A stretch of DNA of 64,000 bases from the NCBI RefSeq assembly GCF_050908235.1, contig NZ_CP194340.1; one strand, 5' to 3'. Shown here in pieces: positions 51,286 to 60,644 of the stretch. The DNA comes from Pseudoramibacter alactolyticus (GTDB taxonomy: Bacteria; Bacillota; Clostridia; Eubacteriales; Eubacteriaceae). Within the stretch, counting starts at the first letter, position 1. Each line of letters starts with the position of its first letter. Made by a program: the position numbers and the translations under genes. The notes under the pieces were generated by a model that worked only from the letters and a program-made list of their open reading frames with translations, searched no databases and had not been told where the DNA came from.

Positions 51286-52050
51286 TTAAAAAACCGTTAA
51301 AAGCGCGGTGACAATCGGGCCGCCGGCCAACACACAAAAGACGGCCGAGAGCGCAATGGCCGGCCCGAAGGGAATTTTCCTCTGCCGCGTCGCCGCCGCA
51401 AAAATAAGGCCGAAGCCACAGGCCAGCAGCAAAAAGAGGGACAATGCCCAAACGCCCACATAAAGTCCGGCCATCAAGCATAATTTAATATCGCCGTCCC
51501 CCAGCCCCCTGCGGCCGGTTCGGCGTTCAAAAAGCCACGCCACAAGCCAAAGAACCGCCGCGAGCACGAATGCGCCGCCGATATCGGCCAGCACGGTCTG
51601 CCATGCTGTCCCGAGGGTTAACGGCGCCATCGCGAGCCACCACACGATCCCCGCGGCGACCAGCCCATCGGCGATGGTGTAGGTTTTAATATCCACCAGG
51701 GCGACCGCCATCAGAATCCCGGCAAAGCCCAGCACCTTAAGCGTCGTCCAGCTCCAGCCGAAACGCTGCGCGATCACCGCGGCCGCCGCGCCGAAAGCGA
51801 TTTCTGTGAAGGGCAATGCCGGCGGAATTTTGCTGCCGCAGTAACGGCATCGCCCCCCAAGCCGCAAATAGGCCAGCACCGGCACCAAATCCGCCGGCGA
51901 CAACAGATGCCCGCAGGCCTCACAATGGCTTCGCCCACGCCATGGATTTTCTCCCCGAGCCAGTCGATCAGCCACACAGGCGATAAAACTCCCCAAGATG
52001 GCTCCTATCATAAAAATGACAAATCCCGTCACCGCATCAATCCGTTCCAT
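51286..52050 (-). CDS. Prepilin peptidase (A24 family)
   Basis: A 254-residue polytopic membrane protease and methylase for type IV prepilins. GAILGSFIACVADRLARGE, the CEACGH and CRYCGSKI zinc cysteines, VALVDIKTYTIAD with the first catalytic aspartate, and GLGDGDIKLCLMAGLY with the second are present. It is full length. No pilin or secretion ATPase gene is nearby, so its substrates lie elsewhere. GAAAGGAAA precedes the ATG. Confidence 0.92.
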   Translation of the reverse strand: MERIDAVTGFVIFMIGAILGSFIACVADRLARGENPWRGRSHCEACGHLLSPADLVPVLAYLRLGGRCRYCGSKIPPALPFTEIAFGAAAAVIAQRFGWSWTTLKVLGFAGILMAVALVDIKTYTIADGLVAAGIVWWLAMAPLTLGTAWQTVLADIGGAFVLAAVLWLVAWLFERRTGRRGLGDGDIKLCLMAGLYVGVWALSLFLLLACGFGLIFAAATRQRKIPFGPAIALSAVFCVLAGGPIVTALLTVF

Positions 52051-52130
52051 CGCCCCATTTCCTTTCCGAATCTTTTCTGTATTTTATTCATTTTATCGAA
52101 ATCGACTGCCGATTGCAATTTTGCACAACA

Positions 52131-52169
52131 AAAAAACAGACTTTCCAAAATTGCTTTTGAAAAGTCTGC
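52131..52169 (-). terminator. Terminator of the branched-chain amino acid operon
   Basis: On the minus strand CAGACTTTTC pairs with GGAAAGTCTG and runs into seven T residues, just past ilvB. Confidence 0.75.
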
Positions 52170-52180
52170 AACCGCCTATT

Positions 52181-53845
52181 TTATTCGTAATAAATCTCGT
52201 CGATGGGTTTGCCCGCAGGCACCATCGGATAAACGCCTTCTTCGTTGTCAATTTGGCAGTGCACGAGCACCGGTTCGTCAAGATCCCTGATTTCGGCCAA
52301 AGTCTTGTCGAGTGACGCAAGATCCGTCACTTCGTAGCTGCGGATATTAAACGCTTCGGCCAGTTTCAGGTAATTCACCGCATGATCGTCAAGATCCGTC
52401 TGGGCGTAGCGGCGATCGTTGAAAAGCTTCTGCCACTGGCGCACCATGCCCAGGGTTTCGTTGTCGAACAGGAAAATCTTAATCGGCAGATTGTAGCGCC
52501 GCACCGTCGTCAGCTCGGTAAAATTCATCCGAAAAGAGCCGTCGCCGGCGACCAGTACGACGTCGTGACCCGGCTTGGCAAACTGGCAGCCAATGGCCGC
52601 ACCGAGACCAAAGCCCATCGTGCCGAGCCCGCCGGAGGTGATGTACTGCCCCGGAAACTGGAACTGCCAGTATTGCCCAACCCACATCTGATGCTGGCCG
52701 ACTTCGGTCACCACATAGGCATCTTTAAACGCGCGGTTGATGTGATGAATGACGGTTTTCGGGTAATAACTGTTCTCCGATTTTTCCGGCAGCGGCCATT
52801 CTGCGATCTGCGCGTACCATTCCGGATAGGTTTTTTCTTCCACCAATTCGTAAAGCTTGGGCAGCGCATCAGACACATCGGCGCAGATGTGCACATTGGC
52901 TTCGACATTCTTTTCGAATTCGGTCGGGTCGACATCGATCTGAATGATCTTTTTGTCCCGCATAAATTCGTTGATGTTGCCGGTGACGCGGTCGGAAAAA
53001 CGCGCGCCCACCGCAATCAGCGTGTCGCAGTTGATGACGGCGAGATTGCATTCCTGAGAACCGTGCATCCCGACAAGCCCCAGCGACAGCGGATTGTCCC
53101 GCGGAATGCTGCCGAGCCCCATCAGCGAGTTGGCCACCGGAATGCCGGTCTTTTCGGCAAAAGCCACCAGCTCCCTGGTCGCACCGGATTTGAGCACGCC
53201 GCCTCCGGCATAGATAATCGGCCGCTCGGCGCGGTTGATGTATCTGGCCGCCCTATTTAACGCATCCCGCTGGGGTCTGGGCGACGCGCCGTCGAGAGAA
53301 TAGGGTTCCTGCGGCGCGTATTCCACCTCCGCCATAAAGATATCCTTGGGCACGTCGATCACCACCGGGCCCGGCCGGCCGCTTTGCGCAATGCGAAACG
53401 CTTCGCGAATCGTCGGCGCCAGCATCGTGATGTCTTTAATGATAAAGTTATGCTTGGTGATGGGCATGGTGATGGAGGTCACGTCCACTTCCTGAAAGGA
53501 ATCCTTCCCCAAAAGCTGCTGGGTCACTTGACCGGTGATCACCACCAGCGGCGTCGAGTCCAGATGTGCATTGGCAATGCCGGTAATGGCGTTGGTCGCC
53601 CCGGGACCGGAGGTCGTGATGCCGACCCCCACTTTGCCGGATGCCCGAGCGTAGCCCTCTGCCGCGTGGATGCCGTTTTGTTCGTGGCAAGGCTCCACCT
53701 GAAAGATATTGTGTTCGAGACGATAAAAAGCATCGAAAAGCGGAATGACCGAACCGCCGGGATACGAAAAGACAAAATCGACCTGCTGCTCTTCCAGACA
53801 CTTGACGACGATCTCCGACCCTTTTAAAATTTGACTATTAATCAT
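52181..53845 (-). CDS. ilvB: Acetolactate synthase, large catalytic subunit
   Basis: A 554-residue ThDP enzyme. From 2-ketobutyrate and pyruvate it makes acetohydroxybutyrate (isoleucine path). FSYPGGSVIPLFDAFYR, the activating glutamate in VEPCHEQNGIHAAEGYARA, and the ThDP motif VAGDGSFRMNFTELTT are present. The start at 53845 is tentative because neither it nor the earlier GTG has a clear ribosome site. It is the last gene of the T-box operon. No small subunit (ilvN) follows, which is unusual. Confidence 0.94.
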   Translation of the reverse strand: MINSQILKGSEIVVKCLEEQQVDFVFSYPGGSVIPLFDAFYRLEHNIFQVEPCHEQNGIHAAEGYARASGKVGVGITTSGPGATNAITGIANAHLDSTPLVVITGQVTQQLLGKDSFQEVDVTSITMPITKHNFIIKDITMLAPTIREAFRIAQSGRPGPVVIDVPKDIFMAEVEYAPQEPYSLDGASPRPQRDALNRAARYINRAERPIIYAGGGVLKSGATRELVAFAEKTGIPVANSLMGLGSIPRDNPLSLGLVGMHGSQECNLAVINCDTLIAVGARFSDRVTGNINEFMRDKKIIQIDVDPTEFEKNVEANVHICADVSDALPKLYELVEEKTYPEWYAQIAEWPLPEKSENSYYPKTVIHHINRAFKDAYVVTEVGQHQMWVGQYWQFQFPGQYITSGGLGTMGFGLGAAIGCQFAKPGHDVVLVAGDGSFRMNFTELTTVRRYNLPIKIFLFDNETLGMVRQWQKLFNDRRYAQTDLDDHAVNYLKLAEAFNIRSYEVTDLASLDKTLAEIRDLDEPVLVHCQIDNEEGVYPMVPAGKPIDEIYYE

Positions 53846-53975
53846 GGGATTCTCACATTTCTCGTTATTAGGCACAGGCGAAGCGCCAGCTGCATGGCAA
53901 TGGCGCGCCCGTGCTTGTCAAGACAGACGGTGATTCGCATCCTTCCGCCTCGTCTTCGACTGCTGATGGCGTTTT

Positions 53976-55619
53976 CTATTTTAATACCGCGCCTTCGTTG
54001 GCCGACGATACCAGTTTGGCGTAGCGCGCCAGATAGCCGGTGGTGATGTCCGGCGTCTTGGGCGTCCAGCCCTCTTTGCGGGCCGCCATTTCTTCATCGG
54101 AAACCAGCAAATCGATCCTGCGATTCGGGATGTCGATGCGAATGCGGTCGCCGTTCTTCACAAAGGCGATGGGGCCGCCGGCGGCGGCTTCCGGCGAAAC
54201 GTGGCCAATGCAGGCGCCGCGGGTCGCGCCGGAAAAGCGCCCGTCCGTGACGAGCGCGACAGAATCGCCGAGCCCCATGCCCATGATGGCCGAGGTCGGA
54301 TTGAGCATTTCGCGCATGCCCGGGCCGCCCTTGGGTCCTTCATAGCGGATAACCACCACATCGCCGGCGACGATTTGGCCGCCGTCAATGGCTGCCTGGG
54401 CATCTTCTTCAGAGTCAAAAACTTTAGCCGGGCCTTCGTGCACGAGCATTTCCGGCAGCACGGCCGACTGCTTCACCACGCCGGTATCCGGCGCCAAGCT
54501 GCCCCCGAGCATGGTCAGGCCGCCGCGATCCATATAGGGACGATCAATGGGACGGATGACTTCCGGATTGAGATTAAACGCATGGGCGATGTTTTCCCCG
54601 ACCGTTTTTCCCGTGATGGTCTTGCAGTCGAGGTTAAGCAAATCCTTTTTGGCAAGCTCCTTCATCACGGCATAAATGCCGCCGGCCGCGTTCAAATCTT
54701 CCATATGGTCGTCGCCGGCCGGTGCCAGATGACAGAGATTTGGCGTGCGGTCGGAAACGGCATTGACAATATCCGGGTTGATGACCACCCCGGCTTCATG
54801 GGCGATGGCCGGCAGATGCAGCATCGTATTGGTGCTGCAACCCAGCGCCATATCGACGGTCAGCGCATTATAAAATGCGGCCTCTGTCATGATGTCAGAC
54901 GGACGGGTATCGCTTTCCACCATCTTCATCACCTGCATGCCGGCGTGCTTGGCCAGACGCAGCCGTTCGGAATAGACCGCCGGAATCGTACCGTTGCCCC
55001 GCAGGCCCATGCCCAGCGCTTCGGTCAGACAATTCATCGAATTCGCCGTGTACATCCCCGAGCAGGAGCCGCAGGTCTGGCAGGTGTGACCGACATAATC
55101 GTCAAATTGGTCGTCGTTGATTTTACCCGCGGCATAAGCGCCCTGAGCTTCGAACATCGCCGAAAGAGAAACCTTGCGGCCGCCGACATTACCGGCGAGC
55201 ATCGGTCCGCCGGACACAAAGGTTGTCGGCAGATTGAGTCTGGCCGCCGCCATAAGCAGCCCCGGCACGTTCTTGTCGCAGTTCGGAATCATCACCATGC
55301 CGTCAAAGTGGTGGGCAATGGCCATAGCTTCGGTAGAATCGGCGATGAGTTCACGGGTGACCAGCGAATACTTCATGCCCTGATGCCCCATGGCGATCCC
55401 GTCGCACACGGCGATCGCCGGGATTTCCACCGGGGTGCCGCCGGCCATGCGCACGCCGGCCTTTACCGCCTCGGTGATTTTATCCAGATTCATATGCCCC
55501 GGAACAATTTCATTGAAAGAGTTGACCACGCCGATCAGCGGGCGTTCCATTTCTTCCCGGGTGTAGCCCAGCGCGTTAAACAGGGAATATGCCGCGGGCG
55601 TTCTTTTGATTTTTTCCAT
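53976..55619 (-). CDS. ilvD: Dihydroxy-acid dehydratase
   Basis: A 547-residue Fe-S dehydratase. IPNCDKNVPG and HTCQTCGSCSGMYTANSMNC hold the cluster cysteines, and SDGRFSG-type text appears as VTDGRFSGATRG near the C-terminus. Length is on the short side for the 4Fe-4S class, which suits an anaerobe. It catalyses the step after ketol-acid reductoisomerase in valine and isoleucine synthesis. It lies between leuB and ilvB in one operon; ilvC is absent from the window. Confidence 0.96.
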   Translation of the reverse strand: MEKIKRTPAAYSLFNALGYTREEMERPLIGVVNSFNEIVPGHMNLDKITEAVKAGVRMAGGTPVEIPAIAVCDGIAMGHQGMKYSLVTRELIADSTEAMAIAHHFDGMVMIPNCDKNVPGLLMAAARLNLPTTFVSGGPMLAGNVGGRKVSLSAMFEAQGAYAAGKINDDQFDDYVGHTCQTCGSCSGMYTANSMNCLTEALGMGLRGNGTIPAVYSERLRLAKHAGMQVMKMVESDTRPSDIMTEAAFYNALTVDMALGCSTNTMLHLPAIAHEAGVVINPDIVNAVSDRTPNLCHLAPAGDDHMEDLNAAGGIYAVMKELAKKDLLNLDCKTITGKTVGENIAHAFNLNPEVIRPIDRPYMDRGGLTMLGGSLAPDTGVVKQSAVLPEMLVHEGPAKVFDSEEDAQAAIDGGQIVAGDVVVIRYEGPKGGPGMREMLNPTSAIMGMGLGDSVALVTDGRFSGATRGACIGHVSPEAAAGGPIAFVKNGDRIRIDIPNRRIDLLVSDEEMAARKEGWTPKTPDITTGYLARYAKLVSSANEGAVLK

Positions 55620-55678
55620 AATAATGCCTCTTCTTTCGCGCCGGATACGTTTTAGCGCGCTCAGTTTTTATTTAATCT

Positions 55679-56740
55679 TTAGAGATTTTCGATAATGTGC
55701 CGACCCATTTCCCGGCAGCCGATCACCTTTTCGCCGGCCGTGGCAATATCGCCGGTACGCCAGCCTTGCTGCAGCGTCTTCTCCACAGCGTCTTCAATGT
55801 TTTTTGCTTCTGCTTCAAGACCGAGGGTGTAGCGCAGCATCATCGCGACAGAAAGCACGGTCGCAATCGGATTGGCCTTGTCTTCGCCGGCAATATCCGG
55901 CGCCGAGCCGTGAATCGGTTCGTACATCCCGAAATTGTTTTCGCCCAGCGATGCCGACGGCAGCATGCCGATGGAGCCGGTGATGGTCGAAGATTCGTCG
56001 GAGAGAATATCGCCGAAAAGATTGCCCGTCAAAATGACGTCGAACTGCCGGGGATTGATCACCAGCTGCATGGCCGCGTTGTCGACATACAGATAATCGA
56101 CTTCGACCTCGGGATAATCCTCGGCCACGCCCTGCACGATCTTGCGCCAGAGTCTCGAGGTTTCGAGGACATTGGCCTTATCGACACAGGTCAGCTTTTT
56201 GCCGCGCTTCATTGCGGAATCAAACCCGATTTTGGCAATGCGTTCCACCTCCGATCGAGAATAGTTCATCAAATCGGAGGCAAATTCATCCCCCTCGCGA
56301 TGCTTTTCACCGAAATACACATCGCCGGTCAATTCCCGGACGACCAGCACGTCAAGCCCGTCGCCGATGATTTCCGGTTTGAGGGGCGACGCGTCCCGCA
56401 GTTCATCAAAGAGCATGGCCGGGCGCAGATTGGCATAAAGCCCCAGCGCCTTGCGAATGCCAAGCAGCCCGGTTTCCGGCCGTTTGTCCCCCGGCAGGTT
56501 GTCCCATTTCGGGCCGCCCATCGCGCCGAGCAGCACCGCGTCGGATGCCCGGCACACCTCCACCGTTTCCTGGGGCAGGGGCGATCCGGTTTTGTCGATG
56601 GCAATCCCGCCGGCGAGTACCTCGGCATAGTCGAACCGATGGCCGTACTTCCTGCCGATTTCATCCAGCACCTTCTGGCTCGCGCCGACAATCTCCGGGC
56701 CGATGCCGTCTCCCTTGATCACTGCGATTTTGTAATTCAT
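55679..56740 (-). CDS. leuB: 3-isopropylmalate (beta-methylmalate) dehydrogenase
   Basis: A 353-residue NAD enzyme. VIKGDGIGPEIVGAS, GAMGGPKWDNL, RELTGDVYFGE, and EPIHGSAPDIAGEDKANP define it. In a citramalate operon it would oxidise beta-methylmalate to 2-ketobutyrate, and it may also act in leucine synthesis. AAAGGAG precedes the ATG. It is 30 nt after leuD. Confidence 0.95.
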   Translation of the reverse strand: MNYKIAVIKGDGIGPEIVGASQKVLDEIGRKYGHRFDYAEVLAGGIAIDKTGSPLPQETVEVCRASDAVLLGAMGGPKWDNLPGDKRPETGLLGIRKALGLYANLRPAMLFDELRDASPLKPEIIGDGLDVLVVRELTGDVYFGEKHREGDEFASDLMNYSRSEVERIAKIGFDSAMKRGKKLTCVDKANVLETSRLWRKIVQGVAEDYPEVEVDYLYVDNAAMQLVINPRQFDVILTGNLFGDILSDESSTITGSIGMLPSASLGENNFGMYEPIHGSAPDIAGEDKANPIATVLSVAMMLRYTLGLEAEAKNIEDAVEKTLQQGWRTGDIATAGEKVIGCREMGRHIIENL

Positions 56741-56770
56741 GATGCTCTCCTTTAATCTTCTGTTTAAACC

Positions 56771-57262
56771 TTAAAGCATATTGGCGTTGACGTAGTTCAC
56801 CAAACCCCCGGCCGCGATAAGTTCCTGCATAAACGGCGGGAAGGGCTGCCCCTGAAAGCTTTTTCCCTTGGTCACGTCGGTGATCTTCCCGGAATCGAAA
56901 TCGACTTCGACGGTATCGCCGGCTTCGATCGCGGCGACCGCCTCCGGGCTTTCAAGGATCGGCAGACCGATATTGATCGCATTGCGGTAGAAAATGCGGG
57001 CAAAACTATTAGCAATCACACAGGAAACGCCCGATGCCTTGATGGCAATCGGCGCGTGTTCCCTGGAGGAGCCGCAGCCAAAGTTATCGTCGGCGACGAT
57101 GATATCCCCCTTGTGAACGTTGTTCACAAAATCCTTATCGATATCTTCCATGCAGTGTTCGGCCAATTCCAGCGGGTCCGAGGTGTTTAAATAGCGCGCC
57201 GGGATGATGACATCCGTATCGACATTGTCGCCATAGCGAAAAACTTTTCCTTTTGCGTTCAT
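56771..57262 (-). CDS. leuD: 3-isopropylmalate/citramalate dehydratase small subunit
   Basis: A 163-residue swivel-domain subunit. YGDNVDTDVIIPARYLN and DDNFGCGSSREHAPIAIKASG are the hallmark motifs. It pairs with LeuC to isomerise citramalate to beta-methylmalate, or isopropylmalate isomers. It follows leuC by 17 nt. Confidence 0.96.
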   Translation of the reverse strand: MNAKGKVFRYGDNVDTDVIIPARYLNTSDPLELAEHCMEDIDKDFVNNVHKGDIIVADDNFGCGSSREHAPIAIKASGVSCVIANSFARIFYRNAINIGLPILESPEAVAAIEAGDTVEVDFDSGKITDVTKGKSFQGQPFPPFMQELIAAGGLVNYVNANML

Positions 57263-57279
57263 CGTAATAAAATCCTTTC

Positions 57280-58542
57280 TTATAATTCATCCGGCGTGCC
57301 GATGCGGCCGAGGACTGCCGATGCGGCTGCCGTTTCCGGGCTGGCCAGATAAACTTCTGAATCGACGTGGCCCATCCGGCCGACGAAATTGCGGTTGGTG
57401 GTGGAAACGCAGCGTTCGCCCGCCGCAAGGATTCCCATGTGCCCGCCGAGACAGGGACCGCAGGTCGGTGTGCTGATGGCGCAGCCCGCCGCCACAAAGT
57501 CTTTGAAGAATCCGGCGTCCATGCATTGTTCCCAAATCTTCGGCGTGGCCGGAATGATGAGCACGCGCACCCCATCGGCCACTTTGCGGCCCTTTAAGAT
57601 TTTGTCGGCCTTTTCGAAATCGGAGAAGCGGCCGTTGGTGCAGGAGCCGATCACGACCTGGTGGATGGTTAGCGGTTCTTCGATTTCGTCAACGGTCTTC
57701 GTGTTTTCCGGCAGATGCGGGAAGGCCACCGTCGGCTTGAGCTCCGACAAGTTGATGTCGAACACGGCGTCATATTCCGCGTCGGCATCCGCTTCGTAAA
57801 CCGTGTAGGGTTTGGATGAATGTTCTTTAATATAGGCGACGGTCTGTTCGTCCACCGGGAAAATCCCGTTCTTGCCGCCGGCTTCAATGGCCATGTTGGC
57901 AATGGTGAAACGGTCGTCCATGGTCAGGCTGGCCACGCCGGGGCCGGCGAATTCCATCGATTGATAGAGGGCACCGTCGACGCCGATCATCCCGATGATG
58001 TGAAGGATCAGATCCTTTCCGGAGACATTGGGTTTAAAGCTTCCCGTCAGGTTAAACTTCAAAGCGCTCGGCACTTTAAACCAGGCCTTGCCGGTTGCCA
58101 TGCCCACGGCCATGTCTGTAGAGCCGACCCCGGTGGAAAAGGCCCCCAGTGCCCCGTAGGTGCAGGTGTGCGAATCCGCACCGATCACCAGATCGCCGCC
58201 GACCACCAGACCTTTTTCCGGCAGCAGGGCATGCTCCACGCCCATTTCCCCCACTTCAAAATAGTTTGAGATCTTTTGCCCGCCGGCAAATTCCCGGACT
58301 TTCTTGCATTGTTCGGCCGCTTTGATATCTTTATTCGGCGCAAAATGGTCCGGCACCAGTGCAACCTTTTCCCTGTCGAATACTTGATCGGTATCGAGAT
58401 TCTTAAATACGTTGATGGCCACCGGCGAGGTGATGTCGTTGCCCAGCACCATGTCTAAATTCGCCATGATCAAATCGCCCGCCTTCACGGAATCCGCACC
58501 GGCGTGTGCCGCCAGGATCTTCTGCGTCATTGTCATTCCCAT
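57280..58542 (-). CDS. leuC: 3-isopropylmalate/citramalate dehydratase large subunit
   Basis: A 420-residue aconitase-family subunit of the HACN short type. The cluster cysteines are in IGSCTNGRFSDFEKA and TCGPCLGGHMG. GADSHTCTYGALGAFSTGVGSTD is a signature stretch. The ATG at 58542 has AGAAGGAG upstream; the longer open frame overlaps the leader region without a site. With leuD it carries out the middle steps of the citramalate route. Confidence 0.96.
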   Translation of the reverse strand: MGMTMTQKILAAHAGADSVKAGDLIMANLDMVLGNDITSPVAINVFKNLDTDQVFDREKVALVPDHFAPNKDIKAAEQCKKVREFAGGQKISNYFEVGEMGVEHALLPEKGLVVGGDLVIGADSHTCTYGALGAFSTGVGSTDMAVGMATGKAWFKVPSALKFNLTGSFKPNVSGKDLILHIIGMIGVDGALYQSMEFAGPGVASLTMDDRFTIANMAIEAGGKNGIFPVDEQTVAYIKEHSSKPYTVYEADADAEYDAVFDINLSELKPTVAFPHLPENTKTVDEIEEPLTIHQVVIGSCTNGRFSDFEKADKILKGRKVADGVRVLIIPATPKIWEQCMDAGFFKDFVAAGCAISTPTCGPCLGGHMGILAAGERCVSTTNRNFVGRMGHVDSEVYLASPETAAASAVLGRIGTPDEL

Positions 58543-58639
58543 GATTTTTCTCCTTCTCGTTGATACTAAAATATTAAAATGCTTTTTTGACGGCCTACAG
58601 CCTATCCTAAAAGCTTTCAAATGAGCTTAAAGGCACCGT

Positions 58640-60232
58640 TTACACCAGATGATATTCACGCACCCGACGCTCCATGTCCGAGAGCAGCTTGTATTCGACA
58701 GAGTCGATAAGTGCGATCAAACTGGCCTCGATCACGTCAGTCGAAACGCCAACATTGCTCCAAATATCCTGACCGTCGGTGCTTTCGATCAGCACGCGCA
58801 CCTTAGAGGCCGTCGCCCCCTGGTCGATCACGCGCACCTTAAAATCCGTCAGGCGCAAATCGCGAATGCTGGGATAAAAGGTCTCGAGGGTTTTGCGCAG
58901 CGCTTTGTCCAGCGCGTTAACCGGGCCGTCGCCCTCCGCCGCATTGATGGCTTCCTCGCCGTCCACCGAAAGCTTAACGACCGCCGAAGCGGAGATCGCC
59001 CGGCCAGCCACCGGCTTTTCACCAATGGTCTTAAAATCTTCAATTTCGAAGAAGGGCTTGAACTTGCCGAGTTCCTTGCGAATCAAAAGCCGGATCGAAC
59101 TTTCGGCGCCTTCAAATTGATAGCCTTCGTATTCGAGCGCCTTGATGCGGTCCATCACCCGGGTGGTGGCCTCCGAATGCTTGTCGATGGTCGGATCCAC
59201 CTCGTTGATCAGCTGGATGATCGTTCCCCGGCCGGAGACCTCCGACATCAGAATGCGCCGGCTGTTGCCCACCGTTTCCGGCAGAATGTGCTCGAACGAA
59301 CTCGGCGCTTTCATCACCGCGTCGATGTGCATGCCGCCTTTATGGGCGAAAGCGCTCTTGCCAATATAGGGCTCCTTGCCGCTGAGAGCAAAATTGGAAA
59401 TTTCCGCAATTTTAATGGCCGCGCTCGTCAGATTCTGAATGCCGTCGGTTTCGATACAGTCATAGCCCATCTTCAGCTGCAAATTCGCAATGATGGTCGA
59501 TAGGTTGGCGTTGCCGCAGCGCTCACCGTAGCCTAAAAACGTTCCCTGAACCTGGGTCGCGCCGGCTTCGACCGCCGCCATCGAGTTGGCCACGCCCACG
59601 CCGATATCATTGTGGGCGTGAATGGCGATCTCCGCCGCTATCGTCTTCTGCAGTTCACGGATGATCATCGCTATTTCCGTCGGCAGAGAACCGCCGTTGG
59701 TATCGCACAGCGCAAGCGATACCGCTCCGCCGCGTTCCGCGGCCTGAAGCACCGCCAGCGCATATTCGGCATTGAGTTTATAACCGTCGAAAAAATGTTC
59801 TGCGTCAAAGATAACCTTCACACCCCGATCGGTTAAAAAGCGGCAGCTGTCTTCCACCATCGCCAGATTCTCTTCGAGGGTCGTCCCGATGATTTCCTCC
59901 ACATGGAAAGAGGACGCCTTTCCGAAAATCGCCGCATACGGAGTGCCCGCTTCAAGAATGGCCAGCAGATTGGTGTCGTCCTCCGGGGAAATTCCCGGCC
60001 GTCGGGTCGAACCGAAAGCACAAAGCACTGCGTGACGCAGCTCGACGCCCTTCAGTTCCTCAAAAAAGGCAATGTCCTTGGGATTGGATCCCGGATTGCC
60101 CGCTTCGATAATATCAATCCCCAGCTTGTCCAACGTTTTTAAAATATTCAGTTTGTCCTCAACGGAAAAGGAAATGCCCTCGGCCTGGGCCCCGTCCCGC
60201 AAGGTGGAATCAAAGGTTGTGATCTTTGTCAT
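58640..60232 (-). CDS. cimA: (R)-citramalate synthase
   Basis: A 530-residue enzyme of the isopropylmalate synthase superfamily. FDSTLRDGAQAEGISFS opens the TIM barrel, and HAHNDIGVGVANS holds the metal histidines. Family-specific stretches such as AFVHKGGMH (here SAFAHKGGMHIDAV) and a regulatory C-terminal LeuA-dimer domain from about 390 follow. The long IKALEYEGYQFEGAESSIRLL segment matches the CimA type rather than LeuA. It makes citramalate from pyruvate and acetyl-CoA, so isoleucine is formed without threonine deaminase. It is the first gene of the operon. Confidence 0.92.
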   Translation of the reverse strand: MTKITTFDSTLRDGAQAEGISFSVEDKLNILKTLDKLGIDIIEAGNPGSNPKDIAFFEELKGVELRHAVLCAFGSTRRPGISPEDDTNLLAILEAGTPYAAIFGKASSFHVEEIIGTTLEENLAMVEDSCRFLTDRGVKVIFDAEHFFDGYKLNAEYALAVLQAAERGGAVSLALCDTNGGSLPTEIAMIIRELQKTIAAEIAIHAHNDIGVGVANSMAAVEAGATQVQGTFLGYGERCGNANLSTIIANLQLKMGYDCIETDGIQNLTSAAIKIAEISNFALSGKEPYIGKSAFAHKGGMHIDAVMKAPSSFEHILPETVGNSRRILMSEVSGRGTIIQLINEVDPTIDKHSEATTRVMDRIKALEYEGYQFEGAESSIRLLIRKELGKFKPFFEIEDFKTIGEKPVAGRAISASAVVKLSVDGEEAINAAEGDGPVNALDKALRKTLETFYPSIRDLRLTDFKVRVIDQGATASKVRVLIESTDGQDIWSNVGVSTDVIEASLIALIDSVEYKLLSDMERRVREYHLV

Positions 60233-60248
60233 ATCCCACTCCTTACAA

Positions 60249-60505
60249 TAAAAAACGTCTCTTTATATCGTTTGATATAAAGAGACGGAGTAAACACATT
60301 TATTCCGCGGTACCACTCTTCTTGATATGAGCAACCACATATCCGCTTCAGGTCGGAGCTATGCTCTTAACCCTAATCCGTTAACGCCGGAATGGAAGTT
60401 TTCGGCCTCCCCTACTTTTGTTCCATTTGGGGTCGGCTGCTCACGAGTGATTATTGCGCATCCGCTTTTTATTGCCATCGCACCTACCGGCAACTCTCTT
60501 TAAAA
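60249..60505 (-). promoter_or_regulatory. T-box leader (isoleucine) of the cimA operon
   Basis: On the minus strand the leader begins AAGAGAGTTGCCGG with GGTGCGA. The specifier reads ATC (60449-60451) ahead of ACTCGTGAG. It then carries the T-box core GGTACCGCGG (60305-60315) and ends in a terminator of about 15 bp, with CGTCTCTTTATATC arms and T-run at 60249-60287. Uncharged tRNA-Ile should stabilise the antiterminator. The Ile reading agrees with the citramalate pathway. Confidence 0.88.
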
Positions 60506-60557
60506 AACTTGTGATGTTTTTCTCTCGTTCATCGCATTGTTATTTGATATTGGATAC

Positions 60558-60585
60558 AGTATAGCACTTTCATGCATTTTGTCAA
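60558..60585 (-). promoter_or_regulatory. Promoter of the cimA operon
   Basis: TTGACA (60580-60585), 16 nt, TATACT (60558-60563) on the minus strand, upstream of the T-box. Confidence 0.7.
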
Positions 60586-60619
60586 CTGTTTTTTCAGTTG
60601 ATTTGAAATAATTTCAAAT
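60582..60619. repeat. Two dyads over the cimA promoter
   Basis: TCAACTG-T6-CAGTTGA (60582-60601) overlaps the -35, and a perfect 19-bp palindrome ATTTGAAAT-A-ATTTCAAAT follows (60601-60619). They could be operator sites, or the first a weak terminator for tadA. Confidence 0.5.
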
Positions 60620-60644
60620 TTATACATTTTTCAAAAAATTACAA

